NCBI GenBank assembly: GCA_005408345.1
Contig: SEMN01000088.1
Coordinates: forward strand, 1,302,001 to 1,366,000
Reading direction: 5' to 3'
DNA: 64,000 nt
Source of the DNA: Macquaria australasica
Taxonomy: Eukaryota; Chordata; Actinopteri; Centrarchiformes; Percichthyidae
Shown piece after piece: positions 29,579-41,180 of this stretch. Both the position numbers and the translations under genes were made by a program. Numbering within the stretch: the stretch's first letter is position 1; each line of letters opens with the position of its first letter. The notes below the pieces were generated by a model. That model had not been told where the DNA came from and made no database searches. It was given only the letters and a program-made list of their open reading frames with translations.

Positions 29579-32500
29579 ACTGTCCCCCGTCAAGTTATTC
29601 CCCACTGTTTGTCATCATGCCTCTTTGCCGCTCGTCGTTATGAGCGCCATGGCATCAACATAATGAGCCTGAAGCTCCGTGTGGAGCCGGGACGTGTTGT
29701 TTTGCTCTATATACCGCTGTAGGCAAAGGAGGAGTTGGACATTTAGCACAAGTTTCAGGATTTTCTGCCATTGAATCAGGTTTTCACCGTCTGAAGGGAC
29801 GTGTACACGCTTCTGCATTTTTAGCTTAGCCAATACGAACACACCATCTCTCTGAAATAACCTGTGATTGGCCAATGTCTCCCGTCAAGGGATAGATTTT
29901 CTAAAGCCTGAAAACAGAGCCAATATGCTGCACGGTTAATACTGCCTGCCCCACCTTTAAAGGCCAATAAAGTCGGCTGCTGACTGACCTGATGGTGACA
30001 TCCGTCTCCAGACCTTCACTTCCCGTTTCCACGGCCTTCTCAAACGACATCAGTGTGTTTTCTGGAGCAAGCTGCAAATGGAGTTACACACAATATATGA
30101 TAATCAATAGACCCTTAGTACATTACAGCACATACACATGTAAACATTTTGCCAGTACTGTATGCAGTGCAGCGTACAGAGCTGAAGGAGAAGCATCGTC
30201 TCTGGGCTCCAAACTACTGGGATGGGAAGGATGCGAGAGTTCCTGTATCCAAACACCAGGCCCAGAACATATTTAGTGTCACACTGTTTGCATGAGATGT
30301 TTTTTATCCAGACTTTAAAATCTTATGTAGAACAGGAGGTTTTCACTGCTCTGGCAGGTCATTTTACTGGTGTGAAAATTTGCCACTTTTTCAAAATAAT
30401 TGGAGAAATAATTGTCCTAGTTAGAGTGGGAATGATTTGTCCGTTAGTTGATTGGCAACTATTATTTAACTCTTTCAGTCATTTTTCAAGCAAAAATGTC
30501 AAATATTCTCTGGTTTCAGCTTCTCAAATGTGAGAATTTGCTGCTTTTCTTCGACGTGTGACAGTAAATTAAAAATCTCTGACTTTTAGACTGTTGGTCG
30601 GACAAAACAAGCTAATTAAACAGACATCACACTGTGGAAGTTAACCTTTTTTAGACTGAACGACTTAATCGAGAAAATAATCGCCAGATTAATCAATGAA
30701 AATAAATGTTAGTTGCAGCCAGGGTGGGAAATAAAATGTTTAAAATGTGAACATCTACCAGCCACCTTCATATTTTACCAGCATCTGGCTGGTGGCTGCT
30801 GCTCATTTCCATCCCTGGTTGCAGCCTAATCTTATTCAAATTTGTTCATTCAATTTCTAGAAAGAAGTTGACATTTTCCATTTTCTTTATGTTGCTGATC
30901 CTGTTCAGGGGACTGGAGTCTTGCTTTGGACTGGATCATCGGACCAGTGCAGCAAAACAATCTGACTGAAACCATCATGGAAAGAAAAGCTGAATAAGAC
31001 AATTACAGTGTCTCAGATTATTGCTTCCTGCTCACCATGGGTGCTCCTCTGTGGCCAATGAGGGCCGGTGCGGGGCCCAGGGTCCCCTTCTCTTTGATAC
31101 AAGGAGAATACAAACCGAGGGGCACCAAGTAGAGTGCAGACAGGACGGTCAGGTACACCCCCATGATCAGGACCCGCCTTACTGAAAACACAAAACAACG
31201 CTGAGTCTTTGTTCCAAAGCGAGTTTACGTACTTGTATAGTCTTAAATAAAATGACATGATCTTCATTTCGGTGAGATGATCTGTTTTATTTCAAGATAC
31301 TTCAGGATTATTCTCAAAATAAAAGTGAAACAGGTTCATGAATTTTTTAAATTCTTAACGGAATAGTTCGGCATTTTGGGAAATGCATTTATTTGTATTT
31401 TTGCCAAGAGTTAGACGAGAAGATCGAGCGTAAAAACGACAATTCGCAGCCGAGCCCGGCCAAAAAATAGTCCGGAACATAACTCCCCGTAAAACAGTTA
31501 ATTGTGATTTTTACACAGTTTTTGTACGGATTAAACAACAAGCTACAACGTGAAGTAGTGAGAGCTTCAGAGGTGCCGGTAGGTAGATTTTATTACCTTT
31601 GGACAGAGCCAGGCTAGCTGTTTCCCCCTGTTTCCAGTCTTTATGCTAAGCTAAGCTAAGCTAAGCACCTCCTGGCTGTAAATTAACAGACATTTATGAG
31701 GGGAGAATTAATCTTCTCATCTGACTCTCGCCAAGAAAGCAAATAAGCGTATTTCCCAAAATGTTGAACTATTCCTTTAAGAATATTTTTTGCAGTCTAA
31801 AAGGTGTTTATGGATTCACCATCACCACAACCTTTGTGCAAATCAAATGTGTGACACAGACTGTGCACCTCACCTCTGCTGTTCATTCGAAAGAAATGCA
31901 AAGCTATCGGCCAAGCCAGCGCCGTCATCAGTAAGACTCCACCCACGTGTAAAAAAGGTGCCGTCACCTGCGACAGGATACAAAACAACACCTGGCATCA
32001 GGAGTGGAAACCACACGGAGGACAAGTGAAGGCTGATGGGAGGAGGAGAGTCACCTGGAAGGAGAGCAGCAACGTCGTCCACTCTTTACTCCACAGGTCC
32101 GACAAGACGGCGGTGGCTACGATGGAGAAAGTCAGACTCACCAGGATCCCAATCTGACAACGAGGCAAAAACCAAACATGTCATCCAGCCACATGATTCA
32201 CATTTCTTATAGAATAATACAAATACGTTTTATATGTCCATCTGCATCGTCTGCTAGTCTTTTCTTTTCGGCTGCTGTCATTTAGAAGTTAGTTAAGCTT
32301 TATTCAGTCAGGAACTCTCATTGAGATACAAGAGAGACAAAATACATTTATATAAAACATCACAACAAGATGATCGAGTCACTCAAAGCAGACACACACT
32401 GACACAAAGTATTACATTATCCAATGGTACACCTGTTCTAGGTTGACTATATACGCGTTTGCCTCATGTCTTTGTCCATTTTGACTGTGATGAAAACACA

Positions 32501-35500
32501 GTAGTGTTGAAACAGTCTGTTTGCACGTTTAACGGCCGCAAATCAATCAGTGGGACCTGATTCAGCTGCATACTGCTGGAAGATGCAGAGAAACCTGTTG
32601 TAATTATATTTTTAATTTGATTACATGTGGCATTTTATTTACAAGTGGCCGTGGTATAAACAGGATTAATCCATATGCCTTACATACAGTATATCTCCTA
32701 TAATCCAGTGTAGAAAGTAAAATGGATTGTATGTTTGTTTTCTGTTTTGAAGGAAGAAACAATGCTTTCTTGTATCAGGTAGATTTCTGTTGAGCACAGA
32801 TCAGAGAAGGAACATCAAAGCCCCATCGTGTCCAGAGTTATCTTCTTTTGGGATTCAGAACAAGTTTTAAATTAATAAAAAAAGACTGCAGTATGCTGAA
32901 GTGTCACTATAACATTTAGTATGAAAGCCTACAATGACTTAGTAAACCTCCACACATGGATAATTTGGTGTTTGTGACGAACATGTAGTCAGAGCAAGCT
33001 GCTGTAATCTCTTAAGAAAAGACACAAAGCTCACTTTGAGCTTTGAATAAACACATTGATCCGGCAGTCGATATAAAAGTCGCAGTTACCTTGTGACTCC
33101 AGTGTAAATAAAGCTTCTGGCCCTCCGACAGCAAACAAACAGCCAGCAGCTGCACAGAGGAAGAAGACACACACATTAAATCTGATAAACTGTACAGAGT
33201 CACTACAGGCTCTGAGATAAGACTACCTGTTCACACTACAGTCAACGCTCCTTTATCTGGTCTAAAAGAAAAGTTCCACGTTTTGGGGAATATGCTTTTC
33301 TGCCTTGTTGGTGAGAGTTAAGACGAGTGTGTGGAATATTCTTAACCTTTAGACAGAGCCAGGCTAGCAGTTTCCCCCTATGCTAAGCGCCTCCACAGAC
33401 ATGAGGAGTGGCATCAATCCTGTCATCCAACTCTCTGCAACAAAGAGAATAAGCCATTTCCCCAAAATGTCTATCACTATCAAAACAAAATAGCCACCAC
33501 TTGGATAAAATATTATCACACAAAATCACCGGCTGCACAAAACTAAAAACAGCTACTTTTAAAGAACAACATTGATATTAACTGTCTTTAAAAGTGAGGA
33601 TTTGTACTTGAAATGCTACTGTATACACCAGAACAGTTTGTTGTAAATATGAAATCAAACATACTGGATGAAGCTGACAAAACAAGATCCAATTTGTCAT
33701 AAAAGGCTGTTTTATCAGTTAAACTCTCAGCGTTGTGTTCGTGCCGCACCATGAGTACAGTGACGTAGGTGAAGAAGCCTGCAGCGATGACCAGCAGCAC
33801 CACAGACCAAGGAAACCAGAAGCCCATGTTCCCAAAGTTAAACCTGCACACTCAAAGAGTAAAAACCAAAAGACTGTTAGTGACTGAAACCAGGAGGCAA
33901 CAACAAACCAAGCAGATACACAGTCTGAAATCCAGCAGAGAGACACAGTCCTCAAGTAGTGAATTTCAGAGAGATGCTAATTTCTTGTTCTTAAATTAGA
34001 CTGACCTGTTTAATAATGAGAACAACAGAACCATCCATTTGTCACACTAACAATTCATCATACACCGGTGTTTGAGTGATAGGCTCAACGCTAACATCCT
34101 AGTATCACTGCTACAGTATGAGCAGAAGGTATCTTGCAGGTAAACATTAGGTTGCGGGCCATTGTTTCCTTTTGTCTCGCCGCTATAATTAATCTAATAA
34201 AAAGGCTTTATAAAATACCCTCAAAAATATAATTTAAAAAATGAATGAATAAACTCTTGATGTATTTTCATGTGGTAGGTGACCATATTTTTGTGTGTTA
34301 AAGACACCTCGGTTTTCAGAGAAAGAGACAAAAGAGAAGATACCCGATTCTACAGCACTCATTTTGATTTTTGTTTTTTTAATTATTATTATTGTCTGTG
34401 GAGAGTCGCCCTACTTCAGGAATGTGCAATATTAAATTGTTGAAACACTTAACAAGTAATTTGACCAATAAGACAATCTTCCAAAATCTTTGTGTTTCGG
34501 CTGTCAGTATACTTACAAATGACAGATTTGACTGTAGACAGACCTTCTTTATGGCTGTAGCTGAGGTTGGATTACCAACAGGGCAAAGGTCCCGCCAAGA
34601 GCTCCAGATTTACTGTGTGTTAACCGCTTTGTGCCAATTTAACTGAAAATGTGTTCTTGTGTCTTGAAGAGGGTGTGTCAGAATCTAGTTTTAAGACCTT
34701 AATTGTCTCAATTTTGAGCTTCTACATGTATGCTGCATTTTCCTAAATTGTGTAATGATCAAACAGCAAATCTGTACTCCAGCATAGAAACACTGCACAC
34801 AGAGTGAAGTGAACGGAGGGTTAAAAAGGGGACCAGGAGCTCATTTTTGCCCTGAGAACCTATAGCAGGTTCCACCAAAGTTTATGTGTGCAGTGATTAC
34901 ACACGCAATCTACCTGTATGTCCATTTATAACCACACTATAAACTCCAAGTACTACTGGACCCACCAGTCAAAGTCATTGTAGTCGTTCTTTGCTTGGCC
35001 CCAGAAGTAGAGAAACACCAACGTTAAGCAGAAAGCCGCCACAAGCAGAGCAAAGCTGACACCTTCCAACTGTCGGCAGCAGAGACAAAACACGGAACAC
35101 ATGAGACAAAACATGTGCGGTTGTTTTCTAATACATGTGTTTTCCCCCCCCATTTATTGCCTTGTTTCCATGGAGATGAAAGGCTAATCTTTGACCTCTG
35201 AAGGAAGAGGAATTCAAACAGGAAATCTCTTTAGTGGCTTAACTGTGACTGTAAAAAAAGCTCTGGTCTCACTGTTTGTCACGCCATCAGTTCACTAATG
35301 AAGCGACATGAGCTTTTAAAGTTGTATTTAATTGTTGTCCAGCCTTCTTTGAAAAACATTTCTACTTGTTGAGCTGAAACTTAACCGTTAACTTGATGCA
35401 AAGATGCTGAATGTTTTTTATAAAATCAATAAAACAATGATGTAATTACCCCCCTCTTCCTTTATACGTCACTGTTTTATTGATTTGTTCAGTCAAATCA

Positions 35501-36114
35501 ATCACCATCGTGCATAAGAAGTACCTTTACATTTGAGGATATTAAGTCCGTAGATTTGAAGTACTGAGGGCAGGATTTGTACTTGTAATGGAGTATTTCT
35601 ATATTGTAGTAGCTACTTTTACTCAAGTAAAAGCTCTGAATATGAACTCCACTACTGTTTGTTTGTCAGTATGAACTAACATGAAATTCACATGATTTCT
35701 TATATTGGATCTTTTGAAAATCAGGTTTCATGTATAGTTTTCTGTCAGTTTCTCCAGACTTTTATTTTGGTAAAACTGTAAAGAGCTTTTGAACTGCATT
35801 TAGTCCATCATCTTCTTTAAACCAACCAGTGTAGGATTCATTGATTCTGCACTAAAATGTAACCAAACAACATTATATTAGGAGAACACTGACTGGACCA
35901 GGTGTGGCCCGTGCGCCTGTTGTGGTGGTGGTAGTCTGACCTTGTTGCAGCAGCAGTCTCCTGGCTGAGCGACGCTCCTCTCGCGGCGTCTCCACTGGCA
36001 GCCGTACAGACCGGCCAGCCACGACACTAGAGGCTGGTGCTCGTAGCGCCGCAGCAGTTTAGCACGAAGTCCACGCAGCCGGCCGAACTGCAGCTGGGAT
36101 ATCGTGGACGCCAT
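24325..36114 (-). CDS. gdpd4: Glycerophosphodiester phosphodiesterase domain protein 4-like (14 coding exons)
   Basis: Multi-pass membrane enzyme of the GDE2/GDE3/GDE6 group, which hydrolyses glycerophosphodiesters or, in some members, releases GPI-anchored proteins. Exons in transcript order: 35941-36114, 34966-35069, 33750-33843, 33090-33149, 32055-32153, 31874-31967, 31036-31181, 29989-30071, 28374-28524, 27447-27671, 26803-26960, 26569-26716, 24590-24672, and a last exon starting at 24418. The sum to the possible donor at 24339 is 1699 bp (566 residues). Reading on gives GKLL and a stop at 24325. The start MASTISQL (36112-36114) is the first ATG of the open exon. The catalytic HRGAPM, PENT and ETD...MHD motifs are intact. 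Naming as gdpd4 rests on position next to myo7a; GDPD5 is the close alternative. The extreme C-terminus is uncertain. Confidence 0.9.
24920..26560 (-). repeat. Dispersed repeat split by the hAT insertion
   Basis: 24920-25109 and 26337-26560 are the two halves of a reverse copy of the repeat at 20215-20602 (TACTTTTG, ACTCCATTTCAAGTAAAAG, GATGTATTAA, TAAAGTAGCATAAAATGG). The hAT relic interrupts it at GATGTATTAA, which in the intact copy reads GATGCATTAA. Confidence 0.8.
25110..26336 (+). pseudogene. Broken hAT-superfamily element (BED-finger transposase relic)
   Basis: A 1227-bp element with ends CAGGCCTGGCCAACC and, inverted, CAGGGGTGGCCAACC. It is flanked by TATTAATA and TATTAAAT, a near-perfect 8-bp duplication. 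The + strand frame starts at 25343 (MAGKKCTAKRKFEDEH) and includes a BED-type zinc finger (CLIC...RHFSSLH). It is interrupted by a one-base shift in a T8 run near 25432. Most of the catalytic core is missing, and the sequence jumps to the C-terminal dimerisation region (SESVFSTLKHVKSKHRSV), ending with a stop near 25979. It resembles domesticated hAT relatives such as ZBED-type proteins. It lies antisense in a gdpd4 intron and is inactive. Confidence 0.85.
26569..31181 (-). CDS. gdpd4: gdpd4: catalytic GDPD domain
   Basis: Exons 31036-31181, 29989-30071, 28374-28524, 27447-27671, 26803-26960 and 26569-26716 (residues 209-512). After one more hydrophobic segment (VYLTVLSALYLVPLGLY) the extracellular TIM-barrel domain begins with ALIGHRGAPM. 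Expected catalytic/metal residues of the family are visible: His252 and Arg253 in HRG, Glu279 and Asp281 in LETDVTIS, and His294 in FLMHD. Later blocks are WFLSHNPFG, LVIFDLYRPPRGHPY, WLPSDLRALVQEIDP and YVISQPWLYSLAWCTGVHSV. Sequons NRT, NES and NIT fit an extracellular domain. No break in the frame is seen, so the enzyme is probably active. Confidence 0.9.
28640..29065 (+). repeat. Dispersed repeat, same family as 4675-4895
   Basis: A longer copy with GGATGGATTGCCATGAAAT, GATCCCCTGACTTTTCC, GCGCCACCATGAGG and, at its end, TTAGCATGCTAACACCCTAA. It lies in the gdpd4 intron between exons 28374-28524 and 29989-30071. Confidence 0.8.
29216..29965. mobile_element. MITE-like element with short inverted ends
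   Basis: The left end TTAAAGCTGGGGGAGGCAG pairs with the reverse complement of the right end (TTAAAGGTGGGGCAGGCAG). The body is GC-richer than its surroundings and includes a (CA)n tract at about 29537-29577. It carries no transposase. It lies in the same gdpd4 intron as the repeat at 28640-29065. Confidence 0.6.
30720..30817. mobile_element. 98-bp hAT-type MITE with perfect 8-bp TSD
   Basis: Ends are CAGGGTGGGAAAT and, inverted, CAGGGATGGAAAT. GTTGCAGC flanks both sides (30712-30719 and 30818-30825). The body shares words (GATGTTCACATTT and the CCAGCCACC/CCAGC motifs) with the element at 42610-42792, so both belong to one family. It inserted into an older AT-rich repeat in a gdpd4 intron. 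Confidence 0.9.
31360..31775. mobile_element. Best-preserved copy of a TIR-bearing MITE family
   Basis: Starts GGAATAGTTCGGCATTTTGG and ends with the reverse complement of GGAATAGTTCAACATTTTGG, giving about 25-bp inverted ends with two mismatches. The interior has the words AGAGCCAGGCTAGC, GTTTCCCCCTG, repeated GCTAA units and CACCTCCTGGCTG. No coding capacity. Other copies or fragments: 115-330, 3040-3165, 14335-14470, 23160-23350, 33264-33480, 42800-43130, 48580-49476 and 53868-54215. Confidence 0.85.
31874..36114 (-). CDS. gdpd4: gdpd4: cytoplasmic N-terminus and first membrane segments
   Basis: Exons 35941-36114, 34966-35069, 33750-33843, 33090-33149, 32055-32153 and 31874-31967 (residues 1-208). 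The N-terminus is basic and Cys-rich (QPLVSWLAGLYGCQWRRRER, then CCCNK). Hydrophobic segments follow: VSFALLVAAFCLTLVFLYFW, FPWSVVLLVIAAGFFTYVTV with LLAVCLL, IGILVSLTFSIVATAVL, and HVGGVLLMTALAWPIALHFF. The AKNDYNDFDW segment after the first membrane helix matches the GDE2/GDE3 family (NDYDEFNW in GDPD5). The exon at 34966 uses a GTGGGT donor and the exon at 33750 a weak GTGCGG donor. Both are required by phase. Confidence 0.87.
33264..33480. mobile_element. Shortened copy of the 31360-31775 MITE family
   Basis: Carries both ends in diverged form (GTTCCACGTTTTGGGGAA left, TTTCCCCAAAATGT right) but a much shorter interior (about 217 bp), still including AGAGCCAGGCTAGCAG and TTTCCCCCTATGC. Confidence 0.75.
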
Positions 36115-36159
36115 GGCTCACACACACTCTGACACACCTTCCATCCTGCTCACACACAC
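35941..36159 (-). other. gdpd4: gdpd4 exon with 5' UTR and start codon
   Basis: A reverse-strand acceptor (...TTTCAG at about 36160-36165) precedes about 45 bp of CA/TG-rich leader and the ATG at 36112-36114. The coding part is 174 bp (58 codons) with a GTCAGA donor. This implies at least one upstream non-coding exon. Confidence 0.7.
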
Positions 36160-37522
36160 CTGAAACACAGAAACACAACAGTCACAAAGGAAACTAATTA
36201 AATACCACATTACACCTATGCAAACATTTTAGTGACATTATGATACAGAATAAAAGTTATAAATAAGTACATTTGCTTGAATTATGGCACTGCTTTATAT
36301 CATATTTCTGTGCAGATTTGAAACATGACTACAAAAAACAATATACACCTAAATCATCTTGAAATCTTGGATTCCTTACAATAACCAGCCTCTGTTACCA
36401 AGTCTCAGCAGGAAATCTGGTTTACGCAAGACAAAACTCAGTTATTGTAGACTATCGTTTCAGTTTGTTTTTGTTCTCGTTGCTCTGTTGCAGTTCCTAA
36501 AGAAGTGAAGTTTCAGATTTGCCCAGACCTCAGTCAGTTAGTTTTGTCCTTCAGCGTCAGGTTGCTGCACATGTGGCAGCTCTTGTGCAACTCAGGTGCG
36601 TTTCAGGTCATTATCTTTGCTGGAGATCAAAGAACAGCTCAGCTAGTTGTAATCCTCCTTTCTGTGTGGAGTAAAAATGACACTTTTATTGCAATTCACT
36701 TACACATATGTATGCATACATACTATCATACTGAAATAAAGTATATGCAAACAGGTTGTACAGTTTAAAAGATAAATCAGAATGGGAAACCTGGTTTCTA
36801 GCGTCAGTAAGCTACTGGAGTTTGTATTTCTGTTGTGGTCATTTCTTACTGTATTACCAGTATTGTGCTCTACCTGCAATGTTGGCACCTGTTGTTAAAG
36901 ATTATAAACTCTTAGAAAAATAACACGTTTACATTTAAAAAAATCTTCTGTAACTAAGCAACAATAAAAGTCAATACAATAATAAAATAAACAATAAAAT
37001 TCATTGTTGACTTTGGTCTATAGGATATATAAAAACAACTTGTCAAAGTCTATTCAATAATCTAACAATTCAATGTTGCTTTGCTAATCGGCATAAAAAG
37101 AACAGAATTTAAGATTAAAACCCTGCAGTTATGCTGGTAAATTCCGCACACATATGCTCGTCAAACGTTTCATCCAACTGTAATCGCAATTTGCAGATGT
37201 GGTTTACACCTTTATTTGTGTGTTGCATGTGGGCCGAATTAAAGTCCGTATAATAATCATTCGTAAAAACAGTTAACTAGTTATAATCAGCGGCCCGCCT
37301 TGGCCAGCGAGCGATGATAACTTCAAAGTGACCAATTTTTACAATTCAGTCTGGTAATAGACGCTACACAGAAGAACCAACGGGACCTATCGCGACCTGG
37401 TCAGAGCTAAAGCATGAAGCTGATCGTCACCGAAAAACACATCGATGCCAAACAGCAGGTTCAGCATCTCTGCTGTGAACGCCTATTATTCTCGTATGAA
37501 CATGCAGCGTTAGTTATCCTAC
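36160..37522. other. gdpd4 leader intron; nothing recognised
   Basis: AT-rich, with no convincing exon, RNA gene or repeat visible by eye. Confidence 0.45.
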
Positions 37523-37670
37523 CTCCAGGTAAGCCTCCAGGTCGGCTCTGCCTTCCGACAAAACGGCAGAGCAGAAGCCGCAGTGCGCAGTTCTTCCTCG
37601 GTTACCCGACGTACAGCAGGTGGCCTCGGAGGACGAGGTCGTGTGTGTCAAGCTAACAGGAGTTACTTAC
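37523..37670 (-). other. gdpd4: Putative gdpd4 non-coding first exon and promoter area
   Basis: A GC- and CpG-richer patch in AT-rich surroundings has a reverse-strand donor (GGAG then GTAGGA, at 37522) and fits as the leader exon joining the acceptor at 36160. The transcription start is not determinable. The intron 36160-37522 shows no coding sequence or repeat that I recognise. Confidence 0.4.
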
Positions 37671-37699
37671 ACGGGTACCGGAACCACAATGCTCCAACT

Positions 37700-40600
37700 T
37701 CAAAAATACAGCACCAGACGTTTTACACTGGAGCATTAATTTAACTCTTCTGGATCGCATAAACGGACGTAAGTGTCGTGAAATTACTACAGTAGCATTT
37801 TAGCTCGCACAGCTATCATGTATGCGTTATTTTAATGTGACGAATCATTGCGGAGGTGTTTTGTTTTCCACTTTTTAAAAAGGCAGTTATAATGGTGTAT
37901 ACTGCACAGAGAGCATTTTAGAGGGAGCACAAAAAACATTGTTATTAATGTTTTCTAAAACTGTGACCAAGTAAGCCAAATAAATACATCATTTAGTGGG
38001 GAAAGGTAAAATTCAACCTAACAAAAGTTGCTTTATTTTGAAAAATGTTGCGGAAATGAATAAGTTGTAAGTTCAGTGCTGCTTTACACAAGTTTCAGAT
38101 GATACCCTGTAGTGTACCTCCTGTATCACCGACTGCCACCTGTTGCCACAGTGATGCAAACACACGGTTACATCAGGTGAGCATGGGTTTTAATTTATTA
38201 TTATTATTATTATTATTATTAACCAGAAGGAAGTTTGGTTTGCAGGCAGGCATTAAACACACTGATAATAATAATAATAATAATAACTGACAATAAGCAG
38301 CAGCAGCAGCAATCTATAGTCAAAGATGTGAAAGAAATCTTAAATAAATTTATAAAATATGAGACAAGTATTAAATATATATACACAGTATATACCTACT
38401 AGAAATAAATCAGCAGATCAAGTCAAAAATCACATGAGGCCAGCAAAGGGGTAAAGATTTGTAAACATTTGTGTGCTGGTCAAAAACTAGGTCATAATTT
38501 AAGCATAGAAGTGTCCCAGGAGGGCAGAGACATCCTGGTTCAATGAATGAAACAGCAACTAGCCCTGATATACAACCTAAACTGTGTAGATTGTTATGGT
38601 TCTGGTTTGGTGCACAAACTCCCAAGAATAAAAAATATCTGGGTCTCCTAGTTTTCTAGATATTCAGCCACTTGTTTACATTTTTCTCTGTCATTTCCTC
38701 AGCAGTCGCTTGTTTGCAGCTGCAGGCAGGTCTTGCCAAAATCTTTGCAAATGTTAACAATCCTTCACAAACAGGAAATGGCAATCATAGTTTGTTCACG
38801 AGTCTGAAAGATACGTTTCGGACATTCAGAAGGTTTTGCTGCAAACGTGGACATTTGTGTTTCGACTTTGGGTGGAGGAAGAAATCTCAGACCGATATCT
38901 CAAAACCTGGACAAATTAGATTTGACTAGATCACTTTATTAATCTCCACAGGGGAGTGTCATCGACTATGCACAGTGACAAACAACAACAAAAACAAAAA
39001 AAAAAAAAAAAAATCACAGCATATAAAAGACATACTGACACAGAGACTAACATTAGTATACCTCAGGAGCTCCACTAGATACTGAATTAAAACCCAATAA
39101 ATTTAACACAATCCATCCATTAATAAATAAAAGACCGACCGTAAGTGATGCACCTGAAAATGGGACCAGATAGTCTTCAGTCATGCCAGCAGCTCTGTGA
39201 GGCTGTTCTTAGGTACAGTGGTGCTTTGAGCTAAATACTAACATCAGCTTAGCAGGTATACCGTTTAGCATATTCAGTATCTTAGTTTAGCATTTACTTA
39301 ACAGCATTAAACACAAAGTACAGTTGAGGCTGAATGTCATTACTTTTGCAGGCATTTTGTCAGAAACCAAATTATTGGACAAATTATAATTTTGACCTGA
39401 TGGTGGCGCTAGATGAAAAGTCAGAAAATCACCAAAGTTATTACAATTCATCCTGAGGTGAACATGAATATCTGTACCAACTGTCATGACAATCCATTCA
39501 ATAGGTTTTGTTTATTTGTCTGTTTTATGCTGTAATGTTTCTTTACTATATTTATTTTTTGTTTGTATTGTTTCACTGCTATTTGGGTAGCACAGGGGTA
39601 ACGCTTTGATAAGTATAAAGGGAGACACAATAAGCTTAGGCTTCAGCCTACACCTGTTTCTTTTGGTCAGAGAATATTATGTTTAATTTTGTTTTATTTT
39701 TTGATATAATGATTGTATTATTTAACCACTTTCATAACTGTATGGTCAATTTGTTATTAGTGTGTATAATTGACTGGAAAAAAATAAAACAATAGTTGTT
39801 GAGACATTTCACTTAAAACCACAAATGTGAACCTCATGGTGGCGCTAGAGGAAAAGTCAGGGGATCACTAAAGTTAGTAGGATTCATCCTCTGGAGATCA
39901 TGAATGTCAGTACAAAATTTCACGGCAATCCATCCAACAGTTGTTGAGATATTTCAGTCTGGACCAAAGTGGTGGTGCGATCGACAAGCCGACTGACATG
40001 TGATTTCAAGTCATGGAAAACAAAAGAATTTATTTGAAGAAACAGACGAATCTGAAGCTGATGGATGGATGGACAGAGACAGACACAGTCCCTAAACAGC
40101 AGGACAGTGACATACTGGCTCTGCACTCCAGCACATTAAATTCAAAATGAAACACCGGCTATGATGTTAAAGTGCTGACTTTCTGTTTCCATTTGAGGTT
40201 GTTTACATCCAGATCAGGTGAGCATCCTGGGACGTGTAGCCCCTTATTAAAAAAATAAATAACAAATTAGCAATATGATTGAAATACATCAACAAAGTGG
40301 GATTTCCCAGGTGCTGATGACCTCAAGACTCATACAGCAACAGACAGACAGAGGGTGTATATGTTGTACAGCCCTGAGAAGCAAATTTGTGATTTTGGGC
40401 TATTTAAATAAAATTTACTGGACAAGTCTGAGTCACAGACATCAGCAGACACTTAGTATCGTTTTGACCGTTTTGGGAATTTTTTGCTTTCAGTTTTGTC
40501 TTCAGTCAGTGAAACGCATGATGACAAAACCTTGGAGGTTGCCTCATCTGTGTATTTAGGATCATCGTCCTCCTGCACTGTTCACCCTATTTGGACGTGA

Positions 40601-41180
40601 ACACAAGCTGTAAGTTGTGGCGGCAATTTTGTATTTCCTTGTGGAGAAGTGAACAAATAAAATGATGATACAACAAACAGTTGTCTAATATAAAAATAAA
40701 AATAAATCAATTCAGTTTTATTTATATAGCGCCAAATCATAACAAAGTTATCTCAAATAAAAAAATAGATGCCTCTTGAGATAAGTAAGAAAATATGTTA
40801 TTTGCATTTTGGAAAACTGTGGACTCTGTGTCCTGACAGGCTGGCGTTTGTGCAACCTGCACAAACACAAATTCACCATAATGAAAATTGGTGAAATGCA
40901 ATGTAAAACTACCGAAAAAAGACAGACTCACTAAATTACAACCGCTCAGACTCACTACCACCTACTACCATCATGTTGAGCTAAGGCAGAGTCAGGGAAA
41001 CAAAACAAAAAAAGTGTTTAAGAGCATTGCTGAAAAACGCCTGCTTTTTCCTGAATTTCTGCCCTTATGTCTTGTAAAACATTGGATCCTGCATTAACTT
41101 TCCAAATGATAATTTCCAGAAATGTTATGTATAAATTTAGTAAAACAAATTCAACCTGCAAGTTGCCCTTTAAGCCTCCT
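37700..41180. other. Intergenic region between gdpd4 and aqp11, repeat-rich, no gene
   Basis: Contains (TTA)n at about 38198-38220, (AAT)n at about 38263-38287, a repeat with an A-rich tail at about 38936-39020, the nested repeat at 39240-39975 and a SINE-tail fragment at about 40708-40757. I found no exon resembling PAK1 or CLNS1A, which I recall as lying between these genes in mammals. Confidence 0.55.
39240..39975 (-). repeat. Dispersed repeat (family of 4675) interrupted by a 285-bp insertion
   Basis: Reverse copy: the outer parts 39240-39504 and 39790-39975 carry GGTGGCGCTAGA(T/G)GAAAAGTC. The inner part 39505-39789 is foreign, flanked by CAATAG on both sides, and ends in an A-rich tail (AAAAAAATAAAA). 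It also contains CTTAGGCTTCAGCCTACACC. It looks like a 5'-truncated retroposon on the + strand. Confidence 0.75.
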
